Positions 49,553 to 56,949 of a stretch of DNA of 64,000 bases are shown piece after piece; positions within the stretch are counted from its first letter, which is position 1, and the number at the start of each line of letters is the position of its first letter. The stretch is from a virus, in the IMG/VR virus record IMGVR_UViG_3300030104_003796, positions 1-64,000 of that record. The stretch is one strand, 5' to 3'. The notes beneath the pieces are model-generated. The model did not search any database. It saw nothing but the letters and a program-made list of their open reading frames with translations, and was not told where the DNA came from. Made by a program: the position numbers and the translations under genes.

Positions 49553-49963
49553 TCAATCCTCACGCGGTCGCTCATGAGGCGGGAGAGAAAATTTACAGCG
49601 CCTAAATCTGCTTCGGCGAATGGTTTTGCTTCCGGCTTCGGTTTCCGGCTCTTGTGCTGGTTGGTTTCGGTGGGCTATTCGCTCTCGTAACTCGACGTTA
49701 CTGATGCGGTAGGGCATCGGATTATCATTGACCGAACATTTCCATTGGTATCTCCGCTCATCACAGAAGCAATCAGCGAGGGTGTATCTTGAGCCGCTTC
49801 GCGGGCATCGGTAGGGCTTGCGTATTTTTTCCCCGTTTTCATCCTCAACCATTGGGTTGAATTTTCGGTTGAACCTTCGGATTATTTCGGGGGTTATTTT
49901 TCCAGCATGAGGCCCCATTTTTTCAGCATCACCACATAACCTACACCAACGACTTCGGCACAT
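49553..49963 (-). CDS. cysteine-rich zinc-binding protein, 136 aa
   Basis: ATG 49963 is 25 nt from the centre of TTAAATAT (49984-49991), so the message is leaderless; the longer TTG frame is rejected. MCRSRWCRLCGDAEKMG gives a Cys cluster, with CPRSGS...CFC...CSV further on. Basic C-terminus (TIRRSRFRRCKFSL). The first leftward gene beside the TTATGTAAC core, hence a candidate for origin or regulatory function. A T run (~49522-49548) after it could stop transcription. Confidence 0.55.
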   Translation of the reverse strand: MCRSRWCRLCGDAEKMGPHAGKITPEIIRRFNRKFNPMVEDENGEKIRKPYRCPRSGSRYTLADCFCDERRYQWKCSVNDNPMPYRISNVELRERIAHRNQPAQEPETEAGSKTIRRSRFRRCKFSLPPHERPRED

Positions 49964-50853
49964 AAACAAGCGTTATTTTTTTTATATTTAAGGTCGGCGA
50001 TTTCCCATTCTCCTTTTATGTAACTCTTTTATGTAACTTTAGTTTAATTCAAAAGTTTATGTAACTTTCTTTTGTGATTTAAAAAATTATGTAACCTTCT
50101 TTTTTTCTGCCCCCTTTTTTTATGTAACTAAATGTAACTATAATCGTAATTTATGTAACGTTTTTTTATGTAACTAATTTTATCCGCCTTATTATGTAAC
50201 TTTTCTTATGTAACTTTTTTCTTATGTAACTTTTATTATGTAACGCTACCTACACAAGCACACGCGCGGATTTTTTTTGTTACATAATATGGTTACATAA
50301 TTTTTTGAGATACACAATATGGTTACATAATTTTTGATTGGTGTTACATAATATCAGATTGGAGTTACATAAGGTGTTACAATGAGTTACATAATGCCCG
50401 AAAAAAAAGTTACATAATACTATTGGGGTTTTAGGTCCTTTTTTTGGGGTTTTTGGCTATTATGTAACTAACGAAATGGCTGTCTCTCGATTAGGGGGTA
50501 AAACGATGATGGGTTTCATTAGTTACATAATCGAAATCCGAAAATCGGCTCAATTGTGGTGAACAGGCTCGCAGTATAGCGTTTTCATGTGGTATTTAGG
50601 GCGACCTAAACTCCGAAAAACACCCCGAAATTATGTAACTTTATTTTGGCGCATTATGTAACTCTAAATCGAGATTGCTCAATCGTGCATACTATATACT
50701 ATGACTTCCTCTCAGAAGCGGGCCGGACTCGCAAAATATTATGTAACATTCTTGATTCCACTAAAAAATTATGTAACTTCGCTAAATCATAGAAATTATG
50801 TAACATATTATGTAACACGCCGGTTCTTAAGTGGAGGCTTGTTCGCTCATAAT
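49964..50853. other. gene-free core of the array, candidate replication origin / control region
   Basis: About 890 bp with no credible gene between leftward and rightward units. Eleven forward TTATGTAAC copies (50016-50244) face seven reverse copies (50279-50417) around a GC-rich axis near 50255-50270 (CACACGCGCGG). A G-rich tract (50425-50456) and a GGCTCGCAGTA box (50566-50576) follow. It is AT-rich, repeat-dense and at a divergence of transcription, as expected for an origin with iterons. No Orc1/Cdc6 gene is visible. Confidence 0.5.
50686..50700 (+). promoter_or_regulatory. TATA promoter of the rightward unknown operon
   Basis: GCATACTATATACTA. Transcription would begin near 50720, giving a ~130-nt leader with four TTATGTAAC copies before ATG 50854. 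Confidence 0.45.
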
Positions 50854-51063
50854 ATGTCGGAAGACAGGGAGAAAACGAAGCAAGAACAACGAAAGCAATC
50901 GCTTGTTAATGCGCTAATCATCGTGAAGTTGATTGGCCCTAATATGCGAAAGACTCAACCGGAGTCATCATGGTCCACAGACCTACGAGATGACCCCGAT
51001 ATTGAGGCGGTAATCACGGCCCACATATCAGAAGATGTGAACATGAATTGTGAGGTGTATTGA
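50854..51063 (+). CDS. unknown protein, 69 aa, beside the array
   Basis: I choose ATG 50854 (MSEDREKTKQEQRKQSLVNA), because the longer frame from 50701 merely translates array repeats. The start region ATGTCGGAAGACA is shared with the gene at 51807. The protein is helical with a charged start, then LIIVKLIGPNM and an acidic C-terminus. It ends 1 bp before the next ATG. Unknown. Confidence 0.55.
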   Translation: MSEDREKTKQEQRKQSLVNALIIVKLIGPNMRKTQPESSWSTDLRDDPDIEAVITAHISEDVNMNCEVY

Positions 51064-51441
51064 ATGACGTTCCGCATCACTACAAGGGGCGCGGATGCGT
51101 CAAAGGATGGTGAGAGATACCGAAAGGAGGTGGATGCAAACGATACGAAGACGTCATCATGGCGGCTCGTATTGCGAGATGACGGCAAGCACTTCATGGA
51201 ATCATGGGTTGAAACATATCATCACCACTCCGGCAAGTCAAGGACGAGTTATGTAACTATCAGATTATCAGATGAAGAAGTCGCAGACATGGGAGATGCA
51301 ATCAACGGATTCAATATCCATCATCACCCATTACATCAATTAACGGGTGAATACGAGATTCCAACCACGCACCTATATGCTGGCGATGAAATCACAGGCT
51401 CACACCAAACCAACGAAGACCTAAAGATTCAGAATGACTGA
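51064..51441 (+). CDS. unknown protein, 125 aa, beside the array
   Basis: MTFRITTRGADASKDGERYR starts immediately after the previous stop. Beta-rich (SSWRLVLRDDGKHFMESWVE, SYVTIRLSDEEV) with many His residues (YHHHSGK, NIHHHPLHQ). One array copy (51249) is read within it as S-Y-V-T. Unknown; may be part of a complex with its neighbours. Confidence 0.55.
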   Translation: MTFRITTRGADASKDGERYRKEVDANDTKTSSWRLVLRDDGKHFMESWVETYHHHSGKSRTSYVTIRLSDEEVADMGDAINGFNIHHHPLHQLTGEYEIPTTHLYAGDEITGSHQTNEDLKIQND

Positions 51442-51628
51442 TTATGTAACTTAATGGGGGGTAGGGCCGCTTCATTCCTGCCCCCCAACCAAGTTATGTA
51501 ACTTTGTCCTTTTTTGTAACTCCGCTATTATGTAACTTCGCTCTTTTTTAAGAAACCAATATTATGTAACATCAGAAACCTGCGAAACTGGCTCAAATTT
51601 CAAGGTTGAAAAATTATGTAACTAAGGG

Positions 51629-51640
51629 AGTATATAAGCA
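51629..51640 (+). promoter_or_regulatory. strong TATA box inside the array
   Basis: AGTATATAAGCA, a near-consensus archaeal TATA box, 14 bp after an array copy (51614-51622). The start would be near 51655, beside ATG 51653. Confidence 0.45.
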
Positions 51641-51777
51641 ACGGACCGAAAAATGGCCTCGCGTTGTGCAAAAAGTCCGTTCAGAAAAATTGCGATTATG
51701 TAACGACTCAAGGGGTATAAACGATGCACTGCGAGCCGGAAATTCGGAAACGGGGCTTATGTAACTAAACTGCCCGA

Positions 51778-51791
51778 TTCATATACTACTA
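51778..51791 (+). promoter_or_regulatory. TATA promoter of the 466-aa gene
   Basis: TTCATATACTACTA; centre ~24 nt before ATG 51807 with no Shine-Dalgarno, so leaderless. An array copy (51757-51765) lies 15 bp upstream. Confidence 0.5.
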
Positions 51792-51806
51792 TAGGAACGG
51801 CGGGCC

Positions 51807-53207
51807 ATGTCGGAAGACATAGGAGAAAATGAAGCAATAAGAACGATTGCAGCAGACGCGCTTAACGCGCCGTCTGCTGTTGTGGTGTTGGGGGCCTTGC
51901 TGCCTACCTTCGTCAAATCCTTAATGGCTCTACCAGCCATCAAGGTCAAGGAGTTAGGTCAAACCTTACTCAGGAACCACCCCAAAACCACCACAAAGAA
52001 GAGCACGGTTGAGGCCATTGTTCAGAACGCCAAAGACCGCGTTAATCTAATCCCAATATGGGGTAAGCCGATTGACGTTAAGACGGCTAACAAGTGGGCG
52101 GCGAATGGTGTATTCGGTGATAGGGTCGGTGAGGTTGTAAAAATCCATCATTGGGATTCATCAGACTCAGACGACCGATGGAATGAAGCGGCTCGATTCG
52201 TCAAGTCATCAAAGACACTTGACGCACTGTATCAAACCCTTGATGCACCGTTGAAGATTGTTAGAACTACAAGGACAGCAATCGAGCGCCGAAGTAATGC
52301 GGCGGGAATGTACGACACAACAACCGTTACCACGAAAGGCGAATCACACGGAACAGGTCAGCAAATGAGGCACGAATACCGGCTACGCTGTATTCACCAC
52401 CTATGTGCTACCGCCTCCGGTGTTCAATCATTCGTAAGGGGTGTCGGAATGGGTGCATCCATTGAATTGAATCCACCTATTGAGAGAGGTTCGGAAGACT
52501 ACAACCGAGCATCAAGAGACGTGATTCATCCACCTTCGACACTGTATGGTGATGAAGGCGACGTGGTGGTCTATGATACACAAGAAGCGAAGAAAAACTG
52601 CAAGTGTCCAACTTGCGGCGGTGCTGTGCTTTGGGATTGGAGGCTTGCAGGTTCAGCAAGGTCTAATTCTCAGCCTGTCGGCGGTTGGGGTTCGGTTCTG
52701 AAACTGCCTTCAATCAAGATGATTCACAGGACAAAGGAGGCAGGTTATCAAGTGGTTGAGGAAGGTATCGAATCAAACCGCTTAGTCAATTGTGAGATGA
52801 ATGACGGGTCGCCGAGAATATCAACCACATTCAACCGAATGCTCGGATACCCTGCATACGGTCGATATGGTCAAGGTGAAAATCAGCGAGTAGGATACGA
52901 AGCAGACCCCGAAGCATACACGATAGACCACAAGGGAAGGAGAAAGGGAATCCCAAAGACGGTTCACCTACCAGCGTCAATTCAGCGTAGGGTCATACCA
53001 ATTCAGACCCCCGCCGGTATGTGCTATATGCTCGGATGGGTTGCTGTCCATGATATTGATGGATTGGCTCGCGGCATTGAATCAACCAGCCTCGATTCAG
53101 TCGCCTTAATGGTCAACATCATTCGTCATCAATTAGATGCAGGAAACGAAAAGGCTCAAGCGGGTTCTAACCTGCTTGATGCAATCAGCAATTTGACCGA
53201 TTACTGA
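51807..53207 (+). CDS. large unknown protein next to the array, 466 aa
   Basis: Starts MSEDIGENEAIRTIAADALN with a helical N-terminus, then a mixed alpha/beta body. A zinc-knuckle-like CKCPTCGG occurs at ~residues 266-273, and a basic DHKGRRKGIPKTVH follows at ~372-385. Motifs of known polymerases, helicases, integrases and Orc proteins were not found. Codon use is richer in GC than most leftward genes. It is the longest gene in the array zone, with a leaderless promoter; a role as an initiator, repressor or partition protein that recognises TTATGTAAC is a reasonable guess but unproven. A strong hairpin follows its stop. Confidence 0.65.
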   Translation: MSEDIGENEAIRTIAADALNAPSAVVVLGALLPTFVKSLMALPAIKVKELGQTLLRNHPKTTTKKSTVEAIVQNAKDRVNLIPIWGKPIDVKTANKWAANGVFGDRVGEVVKIHHWDSSDSDDRWNEAARFVKSSKTLDALYQTLDAPLKIVRTTRTAIERRSNAAGMYDTTTVTTKGESHGTGQQMRHEYRLRCIHHLCATASGVQSFVRGVGMGASIELNPPIERGSEDYNRASRDVIHPPSTLYGDEGDVVVYDTQEAKKNCKCPTCGGAVLWDWRLAGSARSNSQPVGGWGSVLKLPSIKMIHRTKEAGYQVVEEGIESNRLVNCEMNDGSPRISTTFNRMLGYPAYGRYGQGENQRVGYEADPEAYTIDHKGRRKGIPKTVHLPASIQRRVIPIQTPAGMCYMLGWVAVHDIDGLARGIESTSLDSVALMVNIIRHQLDAGNEKAQAGSNLLDAISNLTDY

Positions 53208-53219
53208 TTGCAGAAATTC

Positions 53220-53251
53220 GGGTGGTCGTAGGTTAGAACCTGCGGCCACCC
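53220..53251 (+). terminator. 14-bp hairpin after the 466-aa gene
   Basis: GGGTGGTCGTAGGT, loop TAGA, ACCTGCGGCCACCC. As plus-strand RNA all 14 positions pair, two as G-U. On the minus strand those two are A-C mismatches, so selection is for rightward RNA. No T run follows, so processing or protection is as likely as termination. Confidence 0.55.
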
Positions 53252-53477
53252 ACCATTCTGATTCGACCTTGATTTGGTGAGCAGTGGTAGCGGTCGCCTT
53301 TGCTGTTTCTGATATCGTAGCGTCAAACGTAGCGCACGAAACCCCCTCACAGGATGCAAAGCACCACAAGAAGCCCCCGCCTCTTAGGCAACGGCATATC
53401 AGCCGCCAAATATTAGAGCGGCACGACGACGTATGTTGGCTACCCCCACGCGAAATTTTTTACAAAATTTTTAATAA
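53252..53477. other. intergenic stretch between convergent genes, no gene seen
   Basis: GC-rich relative to its surroundings, with A/T runs near 53455-53475 (AATTTTTTACAAAATTTTTA) that could terminate both directions. A plus-strand frame (53284-53538) overlaps the leftward gene and shows no domain, so I do not annotate it. Confidence 0.4.
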
Positions 53478-53765
53478 TCACTTTGGGTCATCAGTGTTTG
53501 AGCCGACTCCCTCATTCCCCTCGTTGGCTCGCCATTGAAGTCTTTGGTCTTTACTTCGTGTTTCAAGTGGTAGTTTATTTCGCAGTAGTGCGAATCTAAC
53601 TGCTTCGGGTCGGAATTTGCCCCAATACTTCGGAATGTTTTTACTGATTTCCTCAGAAATTTCACGCGCTATACGCCATTCTTCAAAGTAGCCTTCGTTA
53701 AACAATCTCATTATTGCTTCGTTTGCTAACTCTTTTCTTGTCTTCGGCCCAAATTTCGTTCTCAT
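53478..53765 (-). CDS. small DNA-binding-like protein beside the terminase, 95 aa
   Basis: MRTKFGPKTRKELANEAIMR with IAREISEEISKNIPKYWGKF resembles an HTH/wHTH with a basic end. It overlaps the large terminase stop by 4 bp (ATGA). Position makes it a candidate small terminase subunit, though it is encoded after, not before, the large subunit. Confidence 0.5.
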   Translation of the reverse strand: MRTKFGPKTRKELANEAIMRLFNEGYFEEWRIAREISEEISKNIPKYWGKFRPEAVRFALLRNKLPLETRSKDQRLQWRANEGNEGVGSNTDDPK

Positions 53766-55258
53766 CTCTTAATCACCTTTCCGCCTATACCTTTTGCTCC
53801 CCGATTTACTTTAGAACCACTACCACCGAGCCATTCTCCGGCTTCTGCCTTTTTCATAATAACGGGCATTTCAAATCCCTTAGCAGTAAATTGGTCTATT
53901 GCGTGTGCAAACGCCATTACACAATCGTTATGTTTTCCTAAGTCTTCAATAAGACCGTTTTTCCATGCGTGTGTTTCTAATTCGTCAAAGAGGGTGTTCA
54001 CTTGCATTCGTGTGTTATGGTCGCCGTATGGGAATATAATTAACTCGCGCTCAAACCAAACACGAAGTCTATTGAGTATTCCCTGCTTTAGTGTGCGGTT
54101 GCTAACTTTGCTACCTCGATAATCCACATTTGCATTTTTCTGTTCAATAAGACTCTTGTATAACTGCTGGAATCCCACATCTTCGGATGCAAAGGCAGGA
54201 TAACCATATCTCTTATTCCATTCAATAATCATGTCTGCCTGTCTGTCCGGTGGAAAATCATTACGTCGCCACATATTTACAAAGTGGATAAAGCCCTCTT
54301 GGTCTTGCTTAAGGACAATCATAACTGAAAAGTCCTTTCCTAAACCATGTGCGGGGTCAAACCCAATACTATACTTGCAGTTATCATCTTTTTCTGTTTG
54401 AAATATATCATCCATGTTAAGATGTTTTCTAACTAACTCTCTCGGATATACTGCGGCTTCGTCATCAATAACCCTGCACAAATACTCCTGCACAAAAGCC
54501 AATTCACCCATACCTTCTCGTTGCTCAAGGAGATAAGCCGCACTTCGATATTCTTCCCAAAGCACTTCGGGTTTTATTTCACCATCACTTGCTCGCCATT
54601 CGTCATAGTTAGTGATAGCGGAATACACGGCTGATTTCCAAACGGGGTTTTCTAACATTTCCGTGTGGTATAAATCAACCATACTCATTGGTGTTCCCAC
54701 GCAGTAAAACCACGAATCGGGGCTTAACATAGGGATAATTGCTTTCTTATACCATGATTGCAGGGCCTTAGGGTTGGTATCGTCTGAATCAACCAACACA
54801 TCGTCAAATGCTACACAGGCAGGATGCGCCCCACGAATCGCAGAACCAACAGATGTAGCACGAATCCATGCACCGTTGGTAAAATGCAATTCTAATTTGT
54901 TGCCTTTGGAGGGGCTAATGTATTTTCTTAACTGTGGGTGCTTCTTTAGGTCGGCTCGTATTTCCTCAAGCCTTTGAGCGGCAGTATCTTTACTCGCTGA
55001 GATGAGCCAACAGGTAAAGGGTGAACCATCACCCTTCTTCTCATAGAGGCATTGGTGCAATAATTTAACACGAAGGGTTGTTGATTTGGAATGGTCGCGT
55101 GGTGCAATAATACAGACACGATGAACGGATGCGCCTTTTCTATCTGAATATAGGTCCATCCATTCTCCGATGTGCTTACCCCATGTGTAGCCGAGCCATT
55201 TATAGAAATAGGCAATATCTTTCCTACTTCTTTCCATAGAAAAATTAGTATTACTCAT
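53762..55258 (-). CDS. terL: terminase large subunit
   Basis: This 498-residue protein has a Walker A-type IAPRDHSKSTT (51-61), Walker B CVAFDDVL (148-155), the coupling motif VGTPMS (~187-192) and the RNase H-like nuclease start SIGFDPAHGLGKDFS (297-311, catalytic Asp301). Later acidic residues lie in SEDVGF and HNDCVMAFAHA. It packages DNA into the procapsid at the portal and cuts it. It overlaps the phosphoesterase gene by 8 bp and is transcribed away from the portal gene, which is unusual but seen in some archaeal viruses. Confidence 0.92.
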   Translation of the reverse strand: MSNTNFSMERSRKDIAYFYKWLGYTWGKHIGEWMDLYSDRKGASVHRVCIIAPRDHSKSTTLRVKLLHQCLYEKKGDGSPFTCWLISASKDTAAQRLEEIRADLKKHPQLRKYISPSKGNKLELHFTNGAWIRATSVGSAIRGAHPACVAFDDVLVDSDDTNPKALQSWYKKAIIPMLSPDSWFYCVGTPMSMVDLYHTEMLENPVWKSAVYSAITNYDEWRASDGEIKPEVLWEEYRSAAYLLEQREGMGELAFVQEYLCRVIDDEAAVYPRELVRKHLNMDDIFQTEKDDNCKYSIGFDPAHGLGKDFSVMIVLKQDQEGFIHFVNMWRRNDFPPDRQADMIIEWNKRYGYPAFASEDVGFQQLYKSLIEQKNANVDYRGSKVSNRTLKQGILNRLRVWFERELIIFPYGDHNTRMQVNTLFDELETHAWKNGLIEDLGKHNDCVMAFAHAIDQFTAKGFEMPVIMKKAEAGEWLGGSGSKVNRGAKGIGGKVIKR

Positions 55259-56660
55259 CCTTTACCACCGGTATGAAGAAGTTACCCACTACACCGAGAG
55301 TCTTGTCTATCATGTGACCGCACAGACCTTTACGCTCCATAACATAACCTGCGCGAGCGTGGTATCTATCATGGCCACTAAGACTCGGTAATTGAATTAC
55401 GGTAGCACCGTTTGTGTCGGCAATCTTCAAATGATGTAAATGTCCGTGAAACCATACATGATTACGGCATTCACCCCATGCCTCTCTTTTTTCGTTAGAC
55501 ATAATAGCAGGTAGTGTGTTTAGTCGAATCTTATCACCGTGAGTAAAACCGAGCAGGTTGTCGCCATACTGCACATATTGTCGTGATTGAGGGCTGATTA
55601 CTACTGATACATCTTCGCATTGTTCGTATGCCGCTTCAAGATACATCATAAGCATAAGAGAAGTATGCCTGTCGTGATTACCAGCCATGAGGACTACATC
55701 AACAGGTGCTACCTTTCTTAGCATATCAATATGCTGGCGAGCCAAAGAGCAACCCTTCATCAAGATTTCAGCAGGTGTCGCATCGGTATCTTGTGGTGTG
55801 CCTTTGGTTGTAGTGCTATTATCGTTATCAACATGGAACCAATCGCTACCAGCAGTTAGGATTATCTTTTGCGGCAGATGTGGTAATCGAGTTAGTAGTG
55901 CTTCGGTGCTTTCTATAAGTCGCTCTTTAGCAATATCCATATCGTATTCTTCTCCGACTTCATCCTTCCAGCCGTATTTTCCAAAGTGAAGGTCGGTGGG
56001 AGATAATACAAGAGCATATTCGTGTGCCGCCTTAGTCTTAAGTTTTTTACCCGTTGATTTAATTTTCGGCACAATGGTTTGGAAATCGTCATAGATAGTA
56101 TGCTTAAACTCTCTCCATGCCGTTGCATCAGCCTCTAAGTCCTTTTTCAATTGCTTCTGTGCCTTTAGGACTACTTCTTGTCGCTTGATTGTTAGGTAGT
56201 CTTGAACAAGTCTTGATGTTTCTTTCAAAGTGATTTCTTCATCGGTCAAAGGATTCATAGTGTGCTTCCAATTGTATGCGCGTATATAGGCAGACATTGT
56301 AATGCTATCCATTTCATATTCAACGCACATTTCATCAATGGTTAAACCGCCACCTTCATTAGAATAGGAGCGGCGCATATTCCTATGGTTTTCACCACTA
56401 ATGACTAATATGTTATCAATATGCGATAAGAAAGTCAAATAACAGTCTTTACCTTCGTCATAGTATGTGTGTATTGTTTCTTCGGTTGGTTGTTTGTAAG
56501 GATTAGCCTTACGATACCTACCGACTTTGATACGCCAAGAGTCAATAGAACGTCTTGGTTCTAATTCGTTCAGAAATACTGCAAATTCTTTATCATTTGC
56601 GAATCCTTTGTTTATGTGTTGGGCGATAAGGTCTTCTCCACCGTGATAGCGTTTCCCCAT
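55251..56660 (-). CDS. calcineurin-like phosphoesterase with N-terminal HTH region
   Basis: This 469-residue protein has a metallophosphatase core in its C-terminal half: SPTDLHFG (D-x-H), TAGSDWFHVD, AGNHDR, GFTHGDK and WFHGHLHHLK. These supply the five metal-ligand motifs, with the usual GD replaced by GSD. The N-terminal ~190 residues contain helices resembling a site-specific HTH (LTIDEMCVEYEMDSITMSAY) and a coiled coil. Phage genomes often carry such a protein next to terminase. Substrate unknown; DNA-end processing is a possibility. Confidence 0.8.
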   Translation of the reverse strand: MGKRYHGGEDLIAQHINKGFANDKEFAVFLNELEPRRSIDSWRIKVGRYRKANPYKQPTEETIHTYYDEGKDCYLTFLSHIDNILVISGENHRNMRRSYSNEGGGLTIDEMCVEYEMDSITMSAYIRAYNWKHTMNPLTDEEITLKETSRLVQDYLTIKRQEVVLKAQKQLKKDLEADATAWREFKHTIYDDFQTIVPKIKSTGKKLKTKAAHEYALVLSPTDLHFGKYGWKDEVGEEYDMDIAKERLIESTEALLTRLPHLPQKIILTAGSDWFHVDNDNSTTTKGTPQDTDATPAEILMKGCSLARQHIDMLRKVAPVDVVLMAGNHDRHTSLMLMMYLEAAYEQCEDVSVVISPQSRQYVQYGDNLLGFTHGDKIRLNTLPAIMSNEKREAWGECRNHVWFHGHLHHLKIADTNGATVIQLPSLSGHDRYHARAGYVMERKGLCGHMIDKTLGVVGNFFIPVVKDE

Positions 56661-56747
56661 GAAACTAACGATGTTCGGGTATTTATTAAAGGTTAGGTTA
56701 TATTACAATTTATTTTAATGATTTAATACCCTACAAAAAAAATAAAC

Positions 56748-56870
56748 GGCTCGCAGTAAAACGATTACCGTTATTCTTTTTTTTCTTCAAAGAGATAGAT
56801 GATTCCCCTTACCCCCTATAACTGCCTTTGAAGAAATAAAATAAATAACCAATAAATCCGCAGTAAAGCG
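56748..56870 (+). repeat. structured intergenic element, copy 2
   Basis: GGCTCGCAGTA (56748-56758), a T-rich stretch, inverted repeat CTTCAAAG (56785-56792) / CTTTGAAG (56826-56833), then AAATAAAATAAAT and TCCGCAGTAAAGCG (56857-56870). Same parts in the same order as the reverse complement of 40138-40253. It lies 80 bp upstream of the portal ATG. Confidence 0.7.
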
Positions 56871-56916
56871 TTTAATTCTTTCTAAAAGTCGCAAAAACAT
56901 AAAAAAAATAAAACCA

Positions 56917-56930
56917 ATGTTTATACGATA
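56917..56930 (+). promoter_or_regulatory. TATA promoter of the capsid operon
   Basis: ATGTTTATACGATA; centre ~26 nt before ATG 56950 with no Shine-Dalgarno, giving a leaderless capsid message. The structured element copy 2 lies just upstream and probably controls it. Confidence 0.5.
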
Positions 56931-56949
56931 GGCAACATACCTTGTAAAT

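Larger units (their letters stand above)
47947..51765. repeat. TTATGTAAC array: 34 forward and 8 reverse exact copies
   Basis: Forward starts: 47947, 48626, 48645, 48664, 48697, 49437, 49450, 49497, 50016, 50029, 50057, 50087, 50120, 50151, 50166, 50192, 50206, 50222, 50236, 50460, 50631, 50654, 50739, 50769, 50796, 50808, 51249, 51442, 51494, 51528, 51562, 51614, 51696, 51757. Reverse (GTTACATAA) starts: 50279, 50292, 50322, 50343, 50364, 50386, 50409, 50522. Degenerate copies occur too (50131, 50307, 50376, 51513). I saw no exact copy elsewhere in the window. All but one (51249) are outside the genes as annotated. Spacing is irregular (13-33 bp in the core), so it is not a CRISPR array. Confidence 0.9.
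51442..51806. other. intergenic part of the array with two TATA promoters
   Basis: Seven forward TTATGTAAC copies, a strong TATA box GTATATAAG (51630-51638) and a second near 51780-51790, plus a reversed GGCTCGCAGT box (51727-51737). After the first TATA a 16-codon frame (ATG 51653, MASRCAKSPFRKIAIM) ends on the ATGTAA of an array copy. No longer gene seen. Confidence 0.5.

Noticed and set aside
50701-50853. N-terminal extension of the 69-aa gene
   Set aside because: The extension translates repeated TTATGTAAC copies as Y-V-T and begins inside the TATA box; ATG 50854 has the start shared with the gene at 51807.
47947-51765. CRISPR array
   Set aside because: Repeats are only 9 bp, occur in both orientations and have irregular short spacing; there are no cas genes apart from a Cas4-like replication nuclease far away.
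53284-53538. Plus-strand 84-codon frame
   Set aside because: It overlaps the leftward gene by 61 bp, has no ribosome site or recognisable domain, and lies after a transcript-end hairpin.
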